Shown piece after piece: positions 1-10,197 of a DNA stretch of 64,000 bases. A model generated the notes under the pieces. The model was not told where the DNA came from, made no database searches, and saw only the letters and a program-made list of their open reading frames with translations. Within the stretch, counting starts at the first letter, position 1, and the number at the start of each line of letters is the position of its first letter. The position numbers were made by a program, and so were the translations under genes. The DNA is from Arhodomonas sp052060015 (GTDB lineage Bacteria; Pseudomonadota; Gammaproteobacteria; Nitrococcales; Nitrococcaceae), in assembly GCF_052060015.1 (NCBI RefSeq), contig NZ_JBPODZ010000003.1:62001-126000 (forward strand), written 5' to 3'.

Positions 1-455
1 CGGTAGCGGCCCACGCCGGCCACCTGCACCAGCATGGTGTGGCCGCCGGAGACCAGCAGGGCGACGAAGGGGAAGGCCGGCGGCTCGGCCTCGAGCAGGG
101 GCGCGAGCAGATGGGCCTCCATGTGGTGGATGCCGATGGCGGGCCGTTCCAGGGCGAAGGCCAGGCTCCGGGCCGTGGCCGCGCCCACCAGCAGTGCCCC
201 GGCGAGGCCGGGGCCGCGGGTGTAGGCGATGACGTCGAGCTCCGCGCCGGTGGTCTCCGCGTCCGTCAGGGCCTCACGGATCAGCGGCGTGAGCTTGCGC
301 ACGTGATCCCGGGAGGCGAGCTCCGGGACCACCCCGCCGTAGCGGGCGTGGGTGTCCACCTGGCTGTGCAGCCGGTGGGCGAGCAGGCCGCGGCTGCCGT
401 CGTAGACGGCGACGCCGGTCTCGTCGCAGGAGGTCTCGATGCCGAGTACGCGCAT
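1..455 (-). CDS. tsaD: tRNA N6-threonylcarbamoyladenosine synthase subunit TsaD (partial)
   Basis: Catalytic subunit of the complex that makes the universal t6A37 modification on ANN-decoding tRNAs in the cytoplasm. The visible 151 residues start MRVLGIETSCDETG, the Kae1/TsaD N-terminal ATPase-fold signature, and contain the metal-binding motif HHMEAH at residues 110-115. The family is normally about 340 residues; the C-terminal part lies beyond base 1, so this is truncated by the window edge and not a broken gene. It diverges from rpsU, the usual arrangement in gammaproteobacteria. Confidence 0.95.
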   Translation of the reverse strand, partial: MRVLGIETSCDETGVAVYDGSRGLLAHRLHSQVDTHARYGGVVPELASRDHVRKLTPLIREALTDAETTGAELDVIAYTRGPGLAGALLVGAATARSLAFALERPAIGIHHMEAHLLAPLLEAEPPAFPFVALLVSGGHTMLVQVAGVGRY

Positions 456-471
456 GGGAGAGAGGCTCGCT

Positions 472-499
472 TTGCAATCGCCCCGCGCCGGGGTATAAA
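472..499 (+). promoter_or_regulatory. Predicted sigma-70 promoter of rpsU operon
   Basis: TTGCAA (472-477) and TATAAA (494-499) are separated by 16 bp in the tsaD-rpsU divergent spacer. This is the expected place for the promoter of the macromolecular synthesis operon. Confidence 0.6.
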
Positions 500-587
500 A
501 TTACGCGCCTTGACCACCGGGGTTCTGGTGCCCGTGGTGAACCATCAATTCTACCGTGAAATCCGATTCAAGGAAGGTGATCAGTAC

Positions 588-800
588 ATGCCGCACGTAA
601 AGGTTCGCGAAAACGAGCCCTTCGAGGTCGCTCTTCGCCGCTTCAAGCGCTCCTGTGAGAAGGCCGGTGTGCTCTCCGAGATCCGCCGCCGTGAGTCCTA
701 CGAGAAGCCCACCCAGGTGCGTAAGCGTAAGCAGGCGGCGGCGGTCAAGCGGCACATGAAGCGGCTGCAGCGCGAGCAGCGCCGTATGCGGATGTATTGA
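588..800 (+). CDS. rpsU: 30S ribosomal protein S21
   Basis: Small basic protein of the 30S subunit, needed for efficient initiation. The 70-residue product begins MPHVKVRENEPFEVALRRFK and ends in a Lys/Arg-rich tail, matching the family length of about 70. The ATG at 588 follows a Shine-Dalgarno AAGGA (570-574 region). The longer in-frame reading from further upstream runs into tsaD antisense and was not used. First gene of the rpsU-yqeY-dnaG-rpoD operon. Confidence 0.97.
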   Translation: MPHVKVRENEPFEVALRRFKRSCEKAGVLSEIRRRESYEKPTQVRKRKQAAAVKRHMKRLQREQRRMRMY

Positions 801-817
801 ACGCCGCAGGCCCGCCG

Positions 818-1270
818 ATGAGCAGCACCGTCAAGTCGCAGATCACCGATGCCGTCAAGCAGGCCATGCGCGCCGGGGACAAGACGCGCCTGGGCGTGCT
901 GCGCATGGTGACCGCGGCGATCAAGCAACAGGAGGTGGACAGCCGCTCGGAGCTCTCCGATGCGGACGTCCTGGCGGTGCTCTCGAAGATGGTCAAGCAG
1001 CGGCGTGAGGCCCTCGAGCAGTACGAGGAGGCCGGCCGCGACGACCTCGCCGAGAAGGAGCGTGCCGAGATCACGGTGATCTCGGAGTTCCTGCCCCAGC
1101 CGCTGTCCGAGTCTGAGATCGACGCCCTGGTGGATGAGGCCATCGCCGAGACCGGCGCATCGGATATACGCGGCATGGGGCAGGTCATGGGCGTGCTCAA
1201 GCCCCGCGTGCAGGGGCGCGCCGACATGGGTGCGGTCAGCGCCCGGGTCAAGGCACGCCTTTCCGGCTAG
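818..1270 (+). CDS. yqeY: GatB/YqeY domain protein
   Basis: 150-residue protein of the YqeY family, related to the tRNA-binding tail domain of GatB; its precise cellular role is unsettled. Alternating helices rich in Glu/Lys/Arg with the family-typical segments LRMVTAAIKQQEVD and ISEFLPQPLSE are visible. I chose the ATG at 818; a TTG at 797 overlapping the rpsU stop is also in frame but lacks family support. YqeY is often inserted between rpsU and dnaG in proteobacteria, so co-transcription with them is likely. Confidence 0.93.
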   Translation: MSSTVKSQITDAVKQAMRAGDKTRLGVLRMVTAAIKQQEVDSRSELSDADVLAVLSKMVKQRREALEQYEEAGRDDLAEKERAEITVISEFLPQPLSESEIDALVDEAIAETGASDIRGMGQVMGVLKPRVQGRADMGAVSARVKARLSG

Positions 1271-1338
1271 ACTGAACGCCGTCGTGGCGTCGCCCGCGGG
1301 GGCCGCCGGAGTCCGCCCGCGGCGGCGTGGAGGGCCCG

Positions 1339-3066
1339 ATGGCCGGTCGCATCCCCGATCAGTTCATTGACGAGCTCCTTGCCCGCGTCGACATCGTCGA
1401 CGTCATCGGCGAGCGCATCCAGTTAAAGCGCGCCGGGGCCAACCACCAGGCGCTCTGTCCTTTCCATACCGAGAAGACCCCCTCGTTCACCGTCAGCCCC
1501 ACCAAGCAGTTCTACCACTGCTTCGGGTGCGGCGCCCACGGCACCGCCATCCGCTTCCTGATGGAATACGACCGAATGGATTTCCGTGAGGCGGTGGCGG
1601 CGCTGGCCCAGATGGCGGGGCTGGAGATCCCGGAGCAGGCCCGCGACGCCCCGACGGAGAGCCACGAGCCCCTCTACCGCGTGCTGGCCCGGGCCACCGA
1701 GCTCTACCGGGGGTGGCTGCGCCGCCACCCCGAACGGGAGCGGGCGGTGGAGTATCTGCGCCGCCGCGGGGTCAGCGGCGAGGTGGCGGCGCGCTACGGG
1801 CTCGGCTTCGCGCCGCCGGGGTGGGACAACCTGCTCCGCGAGCTCGGTGACCGGGATGCCCTGGTGCGTGCCGGCATGGTGGTCGAGAAGGAGGGCGGCC
1901 GGGCCTATGATCGCTTCCGCGACCGCATTATGTTCCCGATCCGGGATCGCCGGGGGCGGGTGATCGGTTTCGGCGGCCGGGTCCTCGGCGAGGGCGAGCC
2001 CAAGTACCTGAACTCGCCGGAGACCCCGGTCTTCCACAAGGGCCAGGGGCTCTACGGGCTCTACGAGCTGCTGGAGGTGGATCGGCGGCCCGCGGATATC
2101 ATCGTCGTCGAGGGCTACATGGACGTGGTGGCCCTGGCGCAGTTCGGCGTCAGCCGCGCGGTGGCGACCCTCGGCACCGCCACCGGTACCCGCCAGGTGG
2201 AGCGGCTGTTCCGGGTTACCTCCGATCTAGTGTTCTGCTTCGATGGGGACGAGGCCGGGCGCCAGGCGGCCTGGCGGGCGCTGGAGGCGAGCCTGCCCGC
2301 CCTGCGGGATGGCCGCCAGGTGCGCTTCCTCTTCCTCCCCGAGGGCGAGGACCCGGACAGCCTGGTGCGCAGCCGCGGCCGGGAGGGTTTCGAGGCGCTG
2401 CTCGCGGAGGCGGAACCGCTGTCGGACTGGCTGTTCCAACGGCTCACCGAGGAGGTGGACCTGGCGAGCATGGACGGCCGGGCGCGGTTGGTGGACCGTG
2501 CGGTGCCGCTGTTGCGCCGGCTGCCGCCGGACGTCTACCGGCACATGATGGTCGAACGCCTCGCCGGGCTCGCGCGGCTGGATGCCGACTACCTGGAATC
2601 GGTGATCGAGGGCACGGAGACCATGGCGCGTCCGACGCGCAAGGCGGAGCAGGTCGACGACCGGGCGGTGCGGCGCACGCCGGTGCGCCTGGCGGTGGCG
2701 CTGCTGCTCCAGCGCCCCGCGCTCGGCGCGGCGGTGGAGGATACCGGGGGAATGGCGGATGCCGACGTGCCGGGCGTCGGGCTGTTACTGCAGTTGCTTG
2801 AAATCACCCGTTCCGACCCGCACATCACGACCAGCGCACTGCTTGAGCGGTTCCGGGATTCGGAGCACGAGACCGCGCTCTGGTGGCTGGCGACCTGGGA
2901 TCACCTGGTCCCCGAGTCGGGCCTGGAGCGGGAGTTCCTCGACGCCATCGGGCGGATCCAGGCATTGAGGAATGAAAAGCGCCTGCAATACTTGAACGAG
3001 AGATTGCAGCGCGGCGAGCTCACCCGCGACGAATGGCAGGAGTGGGTGGCGCTGAAGCGGGGATGA
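1339..3066 (+). CDS. dnaG: DNA primase DnaG
   Basis: Makes RNA primers at the replication fork together with DnaB helicase. The 575-residue protein has the N-terminal CHC2 zinc finger (C40, H43, C61, C64), a catalytic core with a Toprim domain (VVEGYMD at about 256-262 and DGDEAGR from about 302, carrying the acidic metal ligands) and a C-terminal helicase-binding region. The length is normal for the family. The start is the ATG at 1339; an in-frame GTG 12 bases upstream is less likely. It lies between yqeY and rpoD in the macromolecular synthesis operon. Confidence 0.97.
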   Translation: MAGRIPDQFIDELLARVDIVDVIGERIQLKRAGANHQALCPFHTEKTPSFTVSPTKQFYHCFGCGAHGTAIRFLMEYDRMDFREAVAALAQMAGLEIPEQARDAPTESHEPLYRVLARATELYRGWLRRHPERERAVEYLRRRGVSGEVAARYGLGFAPPGWDNLLRELGDRDALVRAGMVVEKEGGRAYDRFRDRIMFPIRDRRGRVIGFGGRVLGEGEPKYLNSPETPVFHKGQGLYGLYELLEVDRRPADIIVVEGYMDVVALAQFGVSRAVATLGTATGTRQVERLFRVTSDLVFCFDGDEAGRQAAWRALEASLPALRDGRQVRFLFLPEGEDPDSLVRSRGREGFEALLAEAEPLSDWLFQRLTEEVDLASMDGRARLVDRAVPLLRRLPPDVYRHMMVERLAGLARLDADYLESVIEGTETMARPTRKAEQVDDRAVRRTPVRLAVALLLQRPALGAAVEDTGGMADADVPGVGLLLQLLEITRSDPHITTSALLERFRDSEHETALWWLATWDHLVPESGLEREFLDAIGRIQALRNEKRLQYLNERLQRGELTRDEWQEWVALKRG

Positions 3067-3069
3067 AAG

Positions 3070-3097
3070 TTGTGAAACGCGCATTCCAGGCTATAAT
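3070..3097 (+). promoter_or_regulatory. Predicted internal promoter upstream of rpoD
   Basis: TTGTGA (3070-3075), 16-bp spacer, perfect TATAAT (3092-3097), in the 105-bp spacer between dnaG and rpoD. Internal rpoD promoters in this operon are well known from E. coli, where one is heat-inducible. This one looks like a sigma-70 promoter. Confidence 0.7.
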
Positions 3098-3171
3098 GCC
3101 CGGTTCAGCCGACAGCGCGCACGCTTTCAGCCTCTTCTCCCTTTTCTTAAGCTGACACTACTTTACGGAAT

Positions 3172-4974
<1,803 letters not shown>

Positions 4975-4991
4975 GAGCGCGCCCCGCGCGC

Positions 4992-5027
4992 AAATGCCGC
5001 CCGGCGGACGGTTCGCGGGCGGCAATT
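4992..5027. terminator. Bidirectional hairpin between rpoD and the converging operon
   Basis: Nine-bp perfect stem TGCCGCCCG (4995-5003) / CGGGCGGCA (5016-5024) with a 12-nt loop, preceded by AAA and followed by ATT. It sits between the ends of two convergent operons. It lacks a long T-tract, so efficiency is uncertain. Confidence 0.5.
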
Positions 5028-5050
5028 CGCCGGCAGGGCCGGCTCCTACG

Positions 5051-5305
5051 TCAGGTTGGGTCGGTCTCGATGGTATCCCCGGGCCGGGGCGTGTACCGAC
5101 AGGCGATCACGGTCTCGCCATTGACCCGAACGCGGCAACGCTGGCATTGGCCGATGGCGCAGAAGAAATCCACTGTGCTGCCGGCCATCAGCAGCCCGGC
5201 GAGCAGGCTGCGGTTCGCCGGCAGCGCCACGGCGGCGCCGTCCACCGTCACCTCCGCGGTCTGATCCGGGGCCGGCCCGGCCGGCCGAAAAGCCGTCTCG
5301 CTCAT
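5051..5305 (-). CDS. (2Fe-2S)-binding small subunit of D-hydroxyproline dehydrogenase-type complex
   Basis: 84-residue ferredoxin-like protein with the cysteine pattern CAIGQCQRC (C49, C54, C57) plus C69, typical of the small [2Fe-2S] subunit of HcnA / sarcosine-oxidase-alpha-N-terminal relatives. It is last in the minus-strand operon and its start overlaps the end of the preceding oxidoreductase gene by 4 bases, indicating translational coupling. With the next two subunits it forms the three-part oxidase called hydrogen cyanide synthase by homology, but in hydroxyproline clusters this is the heterotrimeric D-hydroxyproline dehydrogenase (established for Pseudomonas aeruginosa). Presumed role: electron transfer. 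Confidence 0.85.
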   Translation of the reverse strand: MSETAFRPAGPAPDQTAEVTVDGAAVALPANRSLLAGLLMAGSTVDFFCAIGQCQRCRVRVNGETVIACRYTPRPGDTIETDPT

Positions 5306-6444
5306 TGTCGGAACCGCTCCGGATGCAGCGCCCCATCGAAGGGGCGGGTCTCGCCCTTGGCGATCATTTCCGCCACCAGCTCGGCGGTTACCGGGGCCAG
5401 GCCCTGGCCGGCGCCCTCGTGGCCGGTGGCCACCACCACGCGCCCCTGATCGTCCACCGGTCCCAGGATGGGCAGGCCGTCGGCGGGGAACGGGCGCAGG
5501 CCGGTGTAGGCGCGCAGCACCCGCAGGCGGGCGAGGTCCGGGACGATGGCGATGCAGTCGGCGAGGACCCGGGACAGGGTATGGTGATCGACCCTGCGGT
5601 CGAAGCCGGAGAACTCCCGGGAGCTGCCGCAGAGGATGGTCCCGCTGCGGGTGGACTCGATGATGGCCGCGGTCTGTACCGTGGACTCGTCGCCGCTGGT
5701 GTCCTCGGCGGTGGCCTGGTAGCCGAAGTCGGCGATCTTCGAGTTGACCTGCACATCGCCGCGCTCGAGCACCGCGATATGCCCCTTGCGCGGGCGCACG
5801 GGCACGGACCGGCCCAGCGGCTCGAGCAACTCGTTGGTCCACACGCCGGTGGCCAGCACCACGTGGCCGGCCTCCAGTCGCTCCCCTCCCTCGAGGGTCA
5901 CCGCCACCGCGTCCGGCCCCGGCTCCAGCGCGGTGACGTCGCGGTAGAACCGATAAGGGACGCCGCCCTCCTGCAGCAGCCGGGCGATCTGGTAGCAGGC
6001 GAGCATGGGCTGGACCTGGGCGTCCGCCGGCCAGTAGCCGATCGCGGAGGTGTCCGGGCCCAAGTGGGGCTCGTAGGCCAGCCAGCCGTCGTCGATGAAG
6101 CGGCAGTCCACGCCGGCTTCCCGGTGGGCGGCCACGTGGGCGGCCAGGGCCTCGGCCTCGCCGGTGCCCCGGGCCACCACCGTCGCGCCCTTGGGGTCGT
6201 ATTCGCAGTGGTTGCCGTAGTCCCGGGCGAAGCGCCCCCACAGGGAAAGGCTGCGCTCGGAGAGCGCCAGCATCAGACCGGGGGACTTGTCCGAGGAGAG
6301 CAGGTTGCCGTCACTGCTGCGGGAGGTGCCGGGGGCGAGGCCGCCACGGTCCACCACGGCGACGCGCAGGCCGCGCTCGTGCAGCGCCAGTGCGGTGAAG
6401 CTACCGATGATCCCGCTCCCGATCACCACGCAGTCAAGCGCCAC
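5302..6444 (-). CDS. FAD-dependent oxidoreductase, catalytic (HcnC/DadA-like) subunit of D-hydroxyproline dehydrogenase
   Basis: 380-residue DAO/sarcosine-oxidase-beta family flavoprotein. The Rossmann FAD motif GSGIIG is at residues 8-13, and the C-terminal FAD-binding stretch LPILGP...ATGHEGAGQGLAP is typical of DadA-like amine oxidases. Inferred to oxidise cis-4-hydroxy-D-proline to 1-pyrroline-4-hydroxy-2-carboxylate, because epimerase, deaminase and semialdehyde dehydrogenase genes lie in the same locus. It overlaps the upstream gene by 11 bases and the downstream one by 4. Confidence 0.87.
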   Translation of the reverse strand: MALDCVVIGSGIIGSFTALALHERGLRVAVVDRGGLAPGTSRSSDGNLLSSDKSPGLMLALSERSLSLWGRFARDYGNHCEYDPKGATVVARGTGEAEALAAHVAAHREAGVDCRFIDDGWLAYEPHLGPDTSAIGYWPADAQVQPMLACYQIARLLQEGGVPYRFYRDVTALEPGPDAVAVTLEGGERLEAGHVVLATGVWTNELLEPLGRSVPVRPRKGHIAVLERGDVQVNSKIADFGYQATAEDTSGDESTVQTAAIIESTRSGTILCGSSREFSGFDRRVDHHTLSRVLADCIAIVPDLARLRVLRAYTGLRPFPADGLPILGPVDDQGRVVVATGHEGAGQGLAPVTAELVAEMIAKGETRPFDGALHPERFRQ

Positions 6445-7711
6445 GGGCGAGCTCCCCGGCCGTTACCGGCCGCGTCAGCATGCGCTGGTTCAGCGCCCCG
6501 GTGGGCTCGTGGCCACCGCGCTCGATGGTCCGGGCCACATGGGGCTCGCAGTAACGACCCTGGCAGGGCCCCATCCCGCAGCGGGTAACCACCTTCACCG
6601 AGGAGACGTCAGTCAGGCCCGTGGCCACGGCCTCGCGGACCGGCCCGGCCGGCACGGACTCACAGGCGCAGATGATGGCGTCGTCGGCGGGCATCGGGGC
6701 GGCCGAGGACAGCGCCCGCTCCAGGGCCTCACCGAAGCGGATGTGGCGGCGCCGGGCCGCGAGCAGGCGCCGTCGCCGGCCCTCGTCGACGGCCTCGCCG
6801 GCGTCGGCGAGGACCGCGAGGGCGGCGAGCTTGCCGGAGATCCGGGCGTGGCGCCAGCCGCGCACGCCCTGGCCCTCGCCGCAGACCAGGACCCCGGGAA
6901 CGCTGCTGCGGCCGTGATCGTCGGTCCCGGCGACGAAGTAGCCGCCGGGTGCGTGCCAGCGAAGCCGGCAGCCGGCGGTACGGGGCAGCTGGCTCTGGGC
7001 GATGAAGCCATCGGTGAGCCCGAGCCGGTCGAAGGGGATGGCATCGCCGCCCTCCAGCACGAGGCGGTCTGCCTCCACGGCCTCCGCCCGACGGCCCCGC
7101 ATCACCGTGGTCCCATGGCGTTTGACGGTGGCCAGGTGGCCCGCGAGCTCCACCGCATTGCCAGGGATGCCTGCCCCCGCCGGCACGAGGCGGGCGTAGT
7201 CGGTGACGCCGAGGGCGTCCACCACGGCGCTCACCCGGGCCCCGGCCCGGGCCAGGCCGGCTGCGGCCACGTAGAGGAACGGGCCGGCCCCCGCGATGAC
7301 CGTCTCGCCGCTCGGCACCACGCCCTGCCCCTTGAGCAGGGCCTGCAGGGCCCCGGCGCTGCTCACCGCCGGTGCGGGGGTGCCGGGCAGGGGTCGGTGG
7401 AGGTCGTAGGCGCCGCAGGCGAGGATGACGGCCGCGAAGCGTTCCGCACCGAGGCCGTCCTCACTGTGGTGGGTGACGGTACCGTCGGCGTCCACCGCGA
7501 GCACGGTGGTGGCGCAGGCGAGCCGGAGCCCGGGACCGGCCCGCTCCAGCGGCCCGGGCGGCGCGTCGGCGGCGATGCGGTTGATGTTGCCCCCCGGCCG
7601 GGGCTGCTCGTCGAATACCGTTACCGGCCGGCCGGCGTCGGTGAGCGTGAGCGCCGCGCTCTCCCCCGCCGGGCCGGCGCCCACGATGGCGATGTGTCCC
7701 GTTGCCGTCAT
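6434..7711 (-). CDS. NAD(P)/FAD-dependent oxidoreductase with BFD-like [2Fe-2S] tail (HcnB-like subunit)
   Basis: 425-residue flavoprotein: N-terminal FAD motif GAGPAG (11-16), central second Rossmann motif VIAGAGPFLY, and a C-terminal bacterioferritin-associated-ferredoxin-like domain with cysteines CAC...CGMGPCQGRYC. This is the alpha-type large subunit of the heterotrimeric D-amino-acid dehydrogenases (HcnB, sarcosine oxidase alpha relatives). The start overlaps the livF stop by 4 bases, so importer and dehydrogenase are expressed together. Confidence 0.86.
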   Translation of the reverse strand: MTATGHIAIVGAGPAGESAALTLTDAGRPVTVFDEQPRPGGNINRIAADAPPGPLERAGPGLRLACATTVLAVDADGTVTHHSEDGLGAERFAAVILACGAYDLHRPLPGTPAPAVSSAGALQALLKGQGVVPSGETVIAGAGPFLYVAAAGLARAGARVSAVVDALGVTDYARLVPAGAGIPGNAVELAGHLATVKRHGTTVMRGRRAEAVEADRLVLEGGDAIPFDRLGLTDGFIAQSQLPRTAGCRLRWHAPGGYFVAGTDDHGRSSVPGVLVCGEGQGVRGWRHARISGKLAALAVLADAGEAVDEGRRRRLLAARRRHIRFGEALERALSSAAPMPADDAIICACESVPAGPVREAVATGLTDVSSVKVVTRCGMGPCQGRYCEPHVARTIERGGHEPTGALNQRMLTRPVTAGELARGA

Positions 7712-8430
7712 CCCGCTCCGCCGAGATACGCCTGGATGATGCGCTCGTCGTTGCGCAGCTCCGCGCCGGCGCCCTGCATGCGTACCTTTCCATTCTCCAG
7801 CACATAGCCGTAGTGCGCCAGTTTCAGGGCGAGCCGGGCGTTCTGCTCCACCAGCAGGATGGTCGTGCCCCGCTCGTTGAGGCGCTTGACGATGCGCATG
7901 GTGTCGGTGACCAGCTTGGGCGCGAGCCCCATGGAGGGCTCGTCGAGGAGCAGGACCTCCGGGCCCTGCATCAGCGCCCGGCCGATGGCGAGCATCTGCT
8001 GCTCGCCGCCGGAGAGCAGGGAGGCGTCCTGGTTGCGCCGCTCGGCCATACGCGGGAACAGCTCGAAGACCTCCTCGAGGCGCCGGCGGCGCAGTTGCGC
8101 GTCGCGGACCGTGAAGGCCCCCAGCTCCAGGTTCTCGGTCACCGACAGGCCCTTGAGCATGTGCCGCCCCTCGGGCACGTGCACCACCCCGAGCCGGGCG
8201 ATGGCATGGGCGGCCATGGTGGTGATCGGCTTATCCCGCAGGCGGATCTCGCCGGACTGGGCGCGGACCAGGCCGGAGACACTCTTCAGGGTGGTGGTCT
8301 TGCCCGCGCCGTTGCTGCCGAGCAGCGCCACGATCTGCCCTTCCCGGACGTCCAGGCTGACGCCGTGCAGGGCCTGGATCTTGCCGTAGAACGCCTCGAC
8401 GTCGCGGACGCTGAGTACCGTCTCGCTCAT
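7708..8430 (-). CDS. livF: Branched-chain amino acid-type ABC transporter ATP-binding protein LivF
   Basis: 240-residue ATPase energising import of (by context) hydroxyproline. Walker A GSNGAGKTT at 38-46, signature LLSGGEQQM, Walker B VLLLDEPSMGLAP, and the LivF-typical C-terminal RNDERIIQAYLGG. It overlaps livG by 4 bases. Confidence 0.95.
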   Translation of the reverse strand: MSETVLSVRDVEAFYGKIQALHGVSLDVREGQIVALLGSNGAGKTTTLKSVSGLVRAQSGEIRLRDKPITTMAAHAIARLGVVHVPEGRHMLKGLSVTENLELGAFTVRDAQLRRRRLEEVFELFPRMAERRNQDASLLSGGEQQMLAIGRALMQGPEVLLLDEPSMGLAPKLVTDTMRIVKRLNERGTTILLVEQNARLALKLAHYGYVLENGKVRMQGAGAELRNDERIIQAYLGGAG

Positions 8431-9206
8431 GTCAGCTCCAGTTCGTCTTCGTCCTGGCCCAGATAGGCCTCGATTACCGCCGGGTCCGCTTGTACCGCCT
8501 GCGGGGTCCCCTCGGCGATGATGCGACCATGGTCGAGGACGCTGATGTGCTCGGAGACCTCCATGACCAGACCCATGTCGTGCTCGATGAGCAGTACCGA
8601 GACCCCGCGCTCGTCGCGAATCCGACGGATCAGACGCACCAGCTCCGACTTCTCGGTGCTGTTCAGCCCCGCCGCCGGCTCATCGAGGAGCAGCAGCTTC
8701 GGCTCGGTGGCGAGCGCCCGGGCGATCTCCACCAGCCGCTGGTGGCCGTAGGCGAGATTGGTGGCGATCCGGTCCGCCTCGTCGGCGATGCCCACGAACT
8801 CCAGGCAGTCCTCGCAGACCTCGCGGATCCGACGCTCCTCGGCGCGCTGGCTCGGCAGGGCGAACACGGCGGCGAAGGCACCGGCCTTGGAGCGGCAGTG
8901 CTGGCCGGCCATGACGTTGTCGAGCACGCTCATCTCCCGGAACAGGCGCACGTTCTGGAAGGTCCGTGCGACCCCGAGCTTGGTGACGGCGTGGGGCTTT
9001 CTCTTGAGCAGCTGTTCGCCGGCGAAGGTGATGGAGCCCTGCTGGGGGCGGTAGAAACCGGTGATGCAGTTGAACAGCGAGGTCTTGCCGGCGCCGTTGG
9101 GGCCGATGAGGCTGGCCACGCTGTTCTCGGCGACGCCGAAGCGGATGTTCTCCAGCACCGTGTTGCCGGCGAAGCGCAGCACCAGGTCGTCGAGCTCAAG
9201 CAACAT
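8427..9206 (-). CDS. livG: Branched-chain amino acid-type ABC transporter ATP-binding protein LivG
   Basis: 259-residue second ATPase of the HAAT-family importer. Walker A GPNGAGKT at about 35-42, Q-loop region FQNVRLFREMSVLDNV characteristic of LivG, Walker B LLLLDEPAAGLN, H-loop LLIEHDMGLVM. It is nine bases downstream of livM and overlaps livF by 4. Confidence 0.95.
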   Translation of the reverse strand: MLLELDDLVLRFAGNTVLENIRFGVAENSVASLIGPNGAGKTSLFNCITGFYRPQQGSITFAGEQLLKRKPHAVTKLGVARTFQNVRLFREMSVLDNVMAGQHCRSKAGAFAAVFALPSQRAEERRIREVCEDCLEFVGIADEADRIATNLAYGHQRLVEIARALATEPKLLLLDEPAAGLNSTEKSELVRLIRRIRDERGVSVLLIEHDMGLVMEVSEHISVLDHGRIIAEGTPQAVQADPAVIEAYLGQDEDELELT

Positions 9207-9215
9207 GTCGCCCCC

Positions 9216-10196
9216 TCACGAGCGCCGTCCCGGCCAGATGCCGCTGGGCCGGAAGAGCATGATCAACAAAAGGATGACGGCGAAGACCAGCAGTCGCAGC
9301 GAGCCGATGTCACGCAGCAGCTCCGGGCCGAGGATGATGATGAAGGCCCCCAGGATCACCCCGGGGATCTTGCCCATGCCACCGAGGATCACCGCCATGA
9401 GTACCAGCACCGACTGCTGGAAGCTGAAGCTCTGCGGTGAGATGGCACCCAGGTTGGCGGCGAAGAAGATGCCGCCGAAGGCGCCGAACACCGCGCCGGT
9501 GACGTAGGCGGCGAGCTTGACCCGCACCCGGTTGATGCCCATGGCCTCGGCGGCGTCCTCATCGTGGCGCACGTACAGCCAGGCCCGGCCGAGGCGGGAG
9601 TGCAATAGCCGGTAGCTGGCGATCACCGCGAACACCGCCAATGCCGCGAACACGTAGTAGTAGGTGGTGGAGCCGGCGAGCTCCCAGCCGAATACCGAGG
9701 GCTCGGGGATGTCGGTGAGCCCGCTGGCGCGGCCGGTGATCTCCAGGTTGCGGGCACCGATGCGCACGATCTCCCCGAAGCCGAGGGTGACGATGGCGAG
9801 ATAGTCGCTGCGTAGCCGCAGGGTCGGCCCGCCGATGATCACGCCGGCGATAGCGGCGGCGATCAGCGCGAATGGAATGGTCAGCCAGAAGTTCATGCCG
9901 AACTGCTGGGCCAGTATCCCGGTGGTATAGGCGCCTACGGCGAAGAACGCCGCATAGCCGAGATCCAGCAGCCCGGCGAAGCCCACCACCACGTTGAGCC
10001 CGAGGGCGAGGACGACGTAGAGCAGGGCGTTGGTGAGGATCACCGTGCCGTACTGGCCCACCACCTGCGGGGCGGCGAGCAGGGCAATGCCGAGCACGGC
10101 GTACAGCGCCCAGCGGCGGCGGGGGTCGTCGAAGGCGGCGTAGAGGCGCTCGATCGGCCCGGGGGCGGGTCGGGTGGTGACCTTGTTGGTGGCCAT
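9216..10196 (-). CDS. livM: Branched-chain amino acid-type ABC transporter permease LivM
   Basis: 326-residue inner-membrane permease with about eight to nine hydrophobic segments and the LivM signatures LNVVVGFAGLLDLGYAAFFAVGAY (given by position, about residues 64-87) and RVKLAAYVTGAVFGAFGG. It forms the channel with LivH. It starts one base after the livH stop, in the same operon. Confidence 0.94.
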   Translation of the reverse strand: MATNKVTTRPAPGPIERLYAAFDDPRRRWALYAVLGIALLAAPQVVGQYGTVILTNALLYVVLALGLNVVVGFAGLLDLGYAAFFAVGAYTTGILAQQFGMNFWLTIPFALIAAAIAGVIIGGPTLRLRSDYLAIVTLGFGEIVRIGARNLEITGRASGLTDIPEPSVFGWELAGSTTYYYVFAALAVFAVIASYRLLHSRLGRAWLYVRHDEDAAEAMGINRVRVKLAAYVTGAVFGAFGGIFFAANLGAISPQSFSFQQSVLVLMAVILGGMGKIPGVILGAFIIILGPELLRDIGSLRLLVFAVILLLIMLFRPSGIWPGRRS

Positions 10197-10197
10197 G

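Noticed and set aside
5051..7711. Hydrogen cyanide synthase HcnABC
   Set aside because: The three proteins resemble HcnA, HcnC and HcnB, but they lie in an operon with a hydroxyproline-type importer and opposite the epimerase/deaminase/semialdehyde dehydrogenase genes. The D-hydroxyproline dehydrogenase reading fits better.
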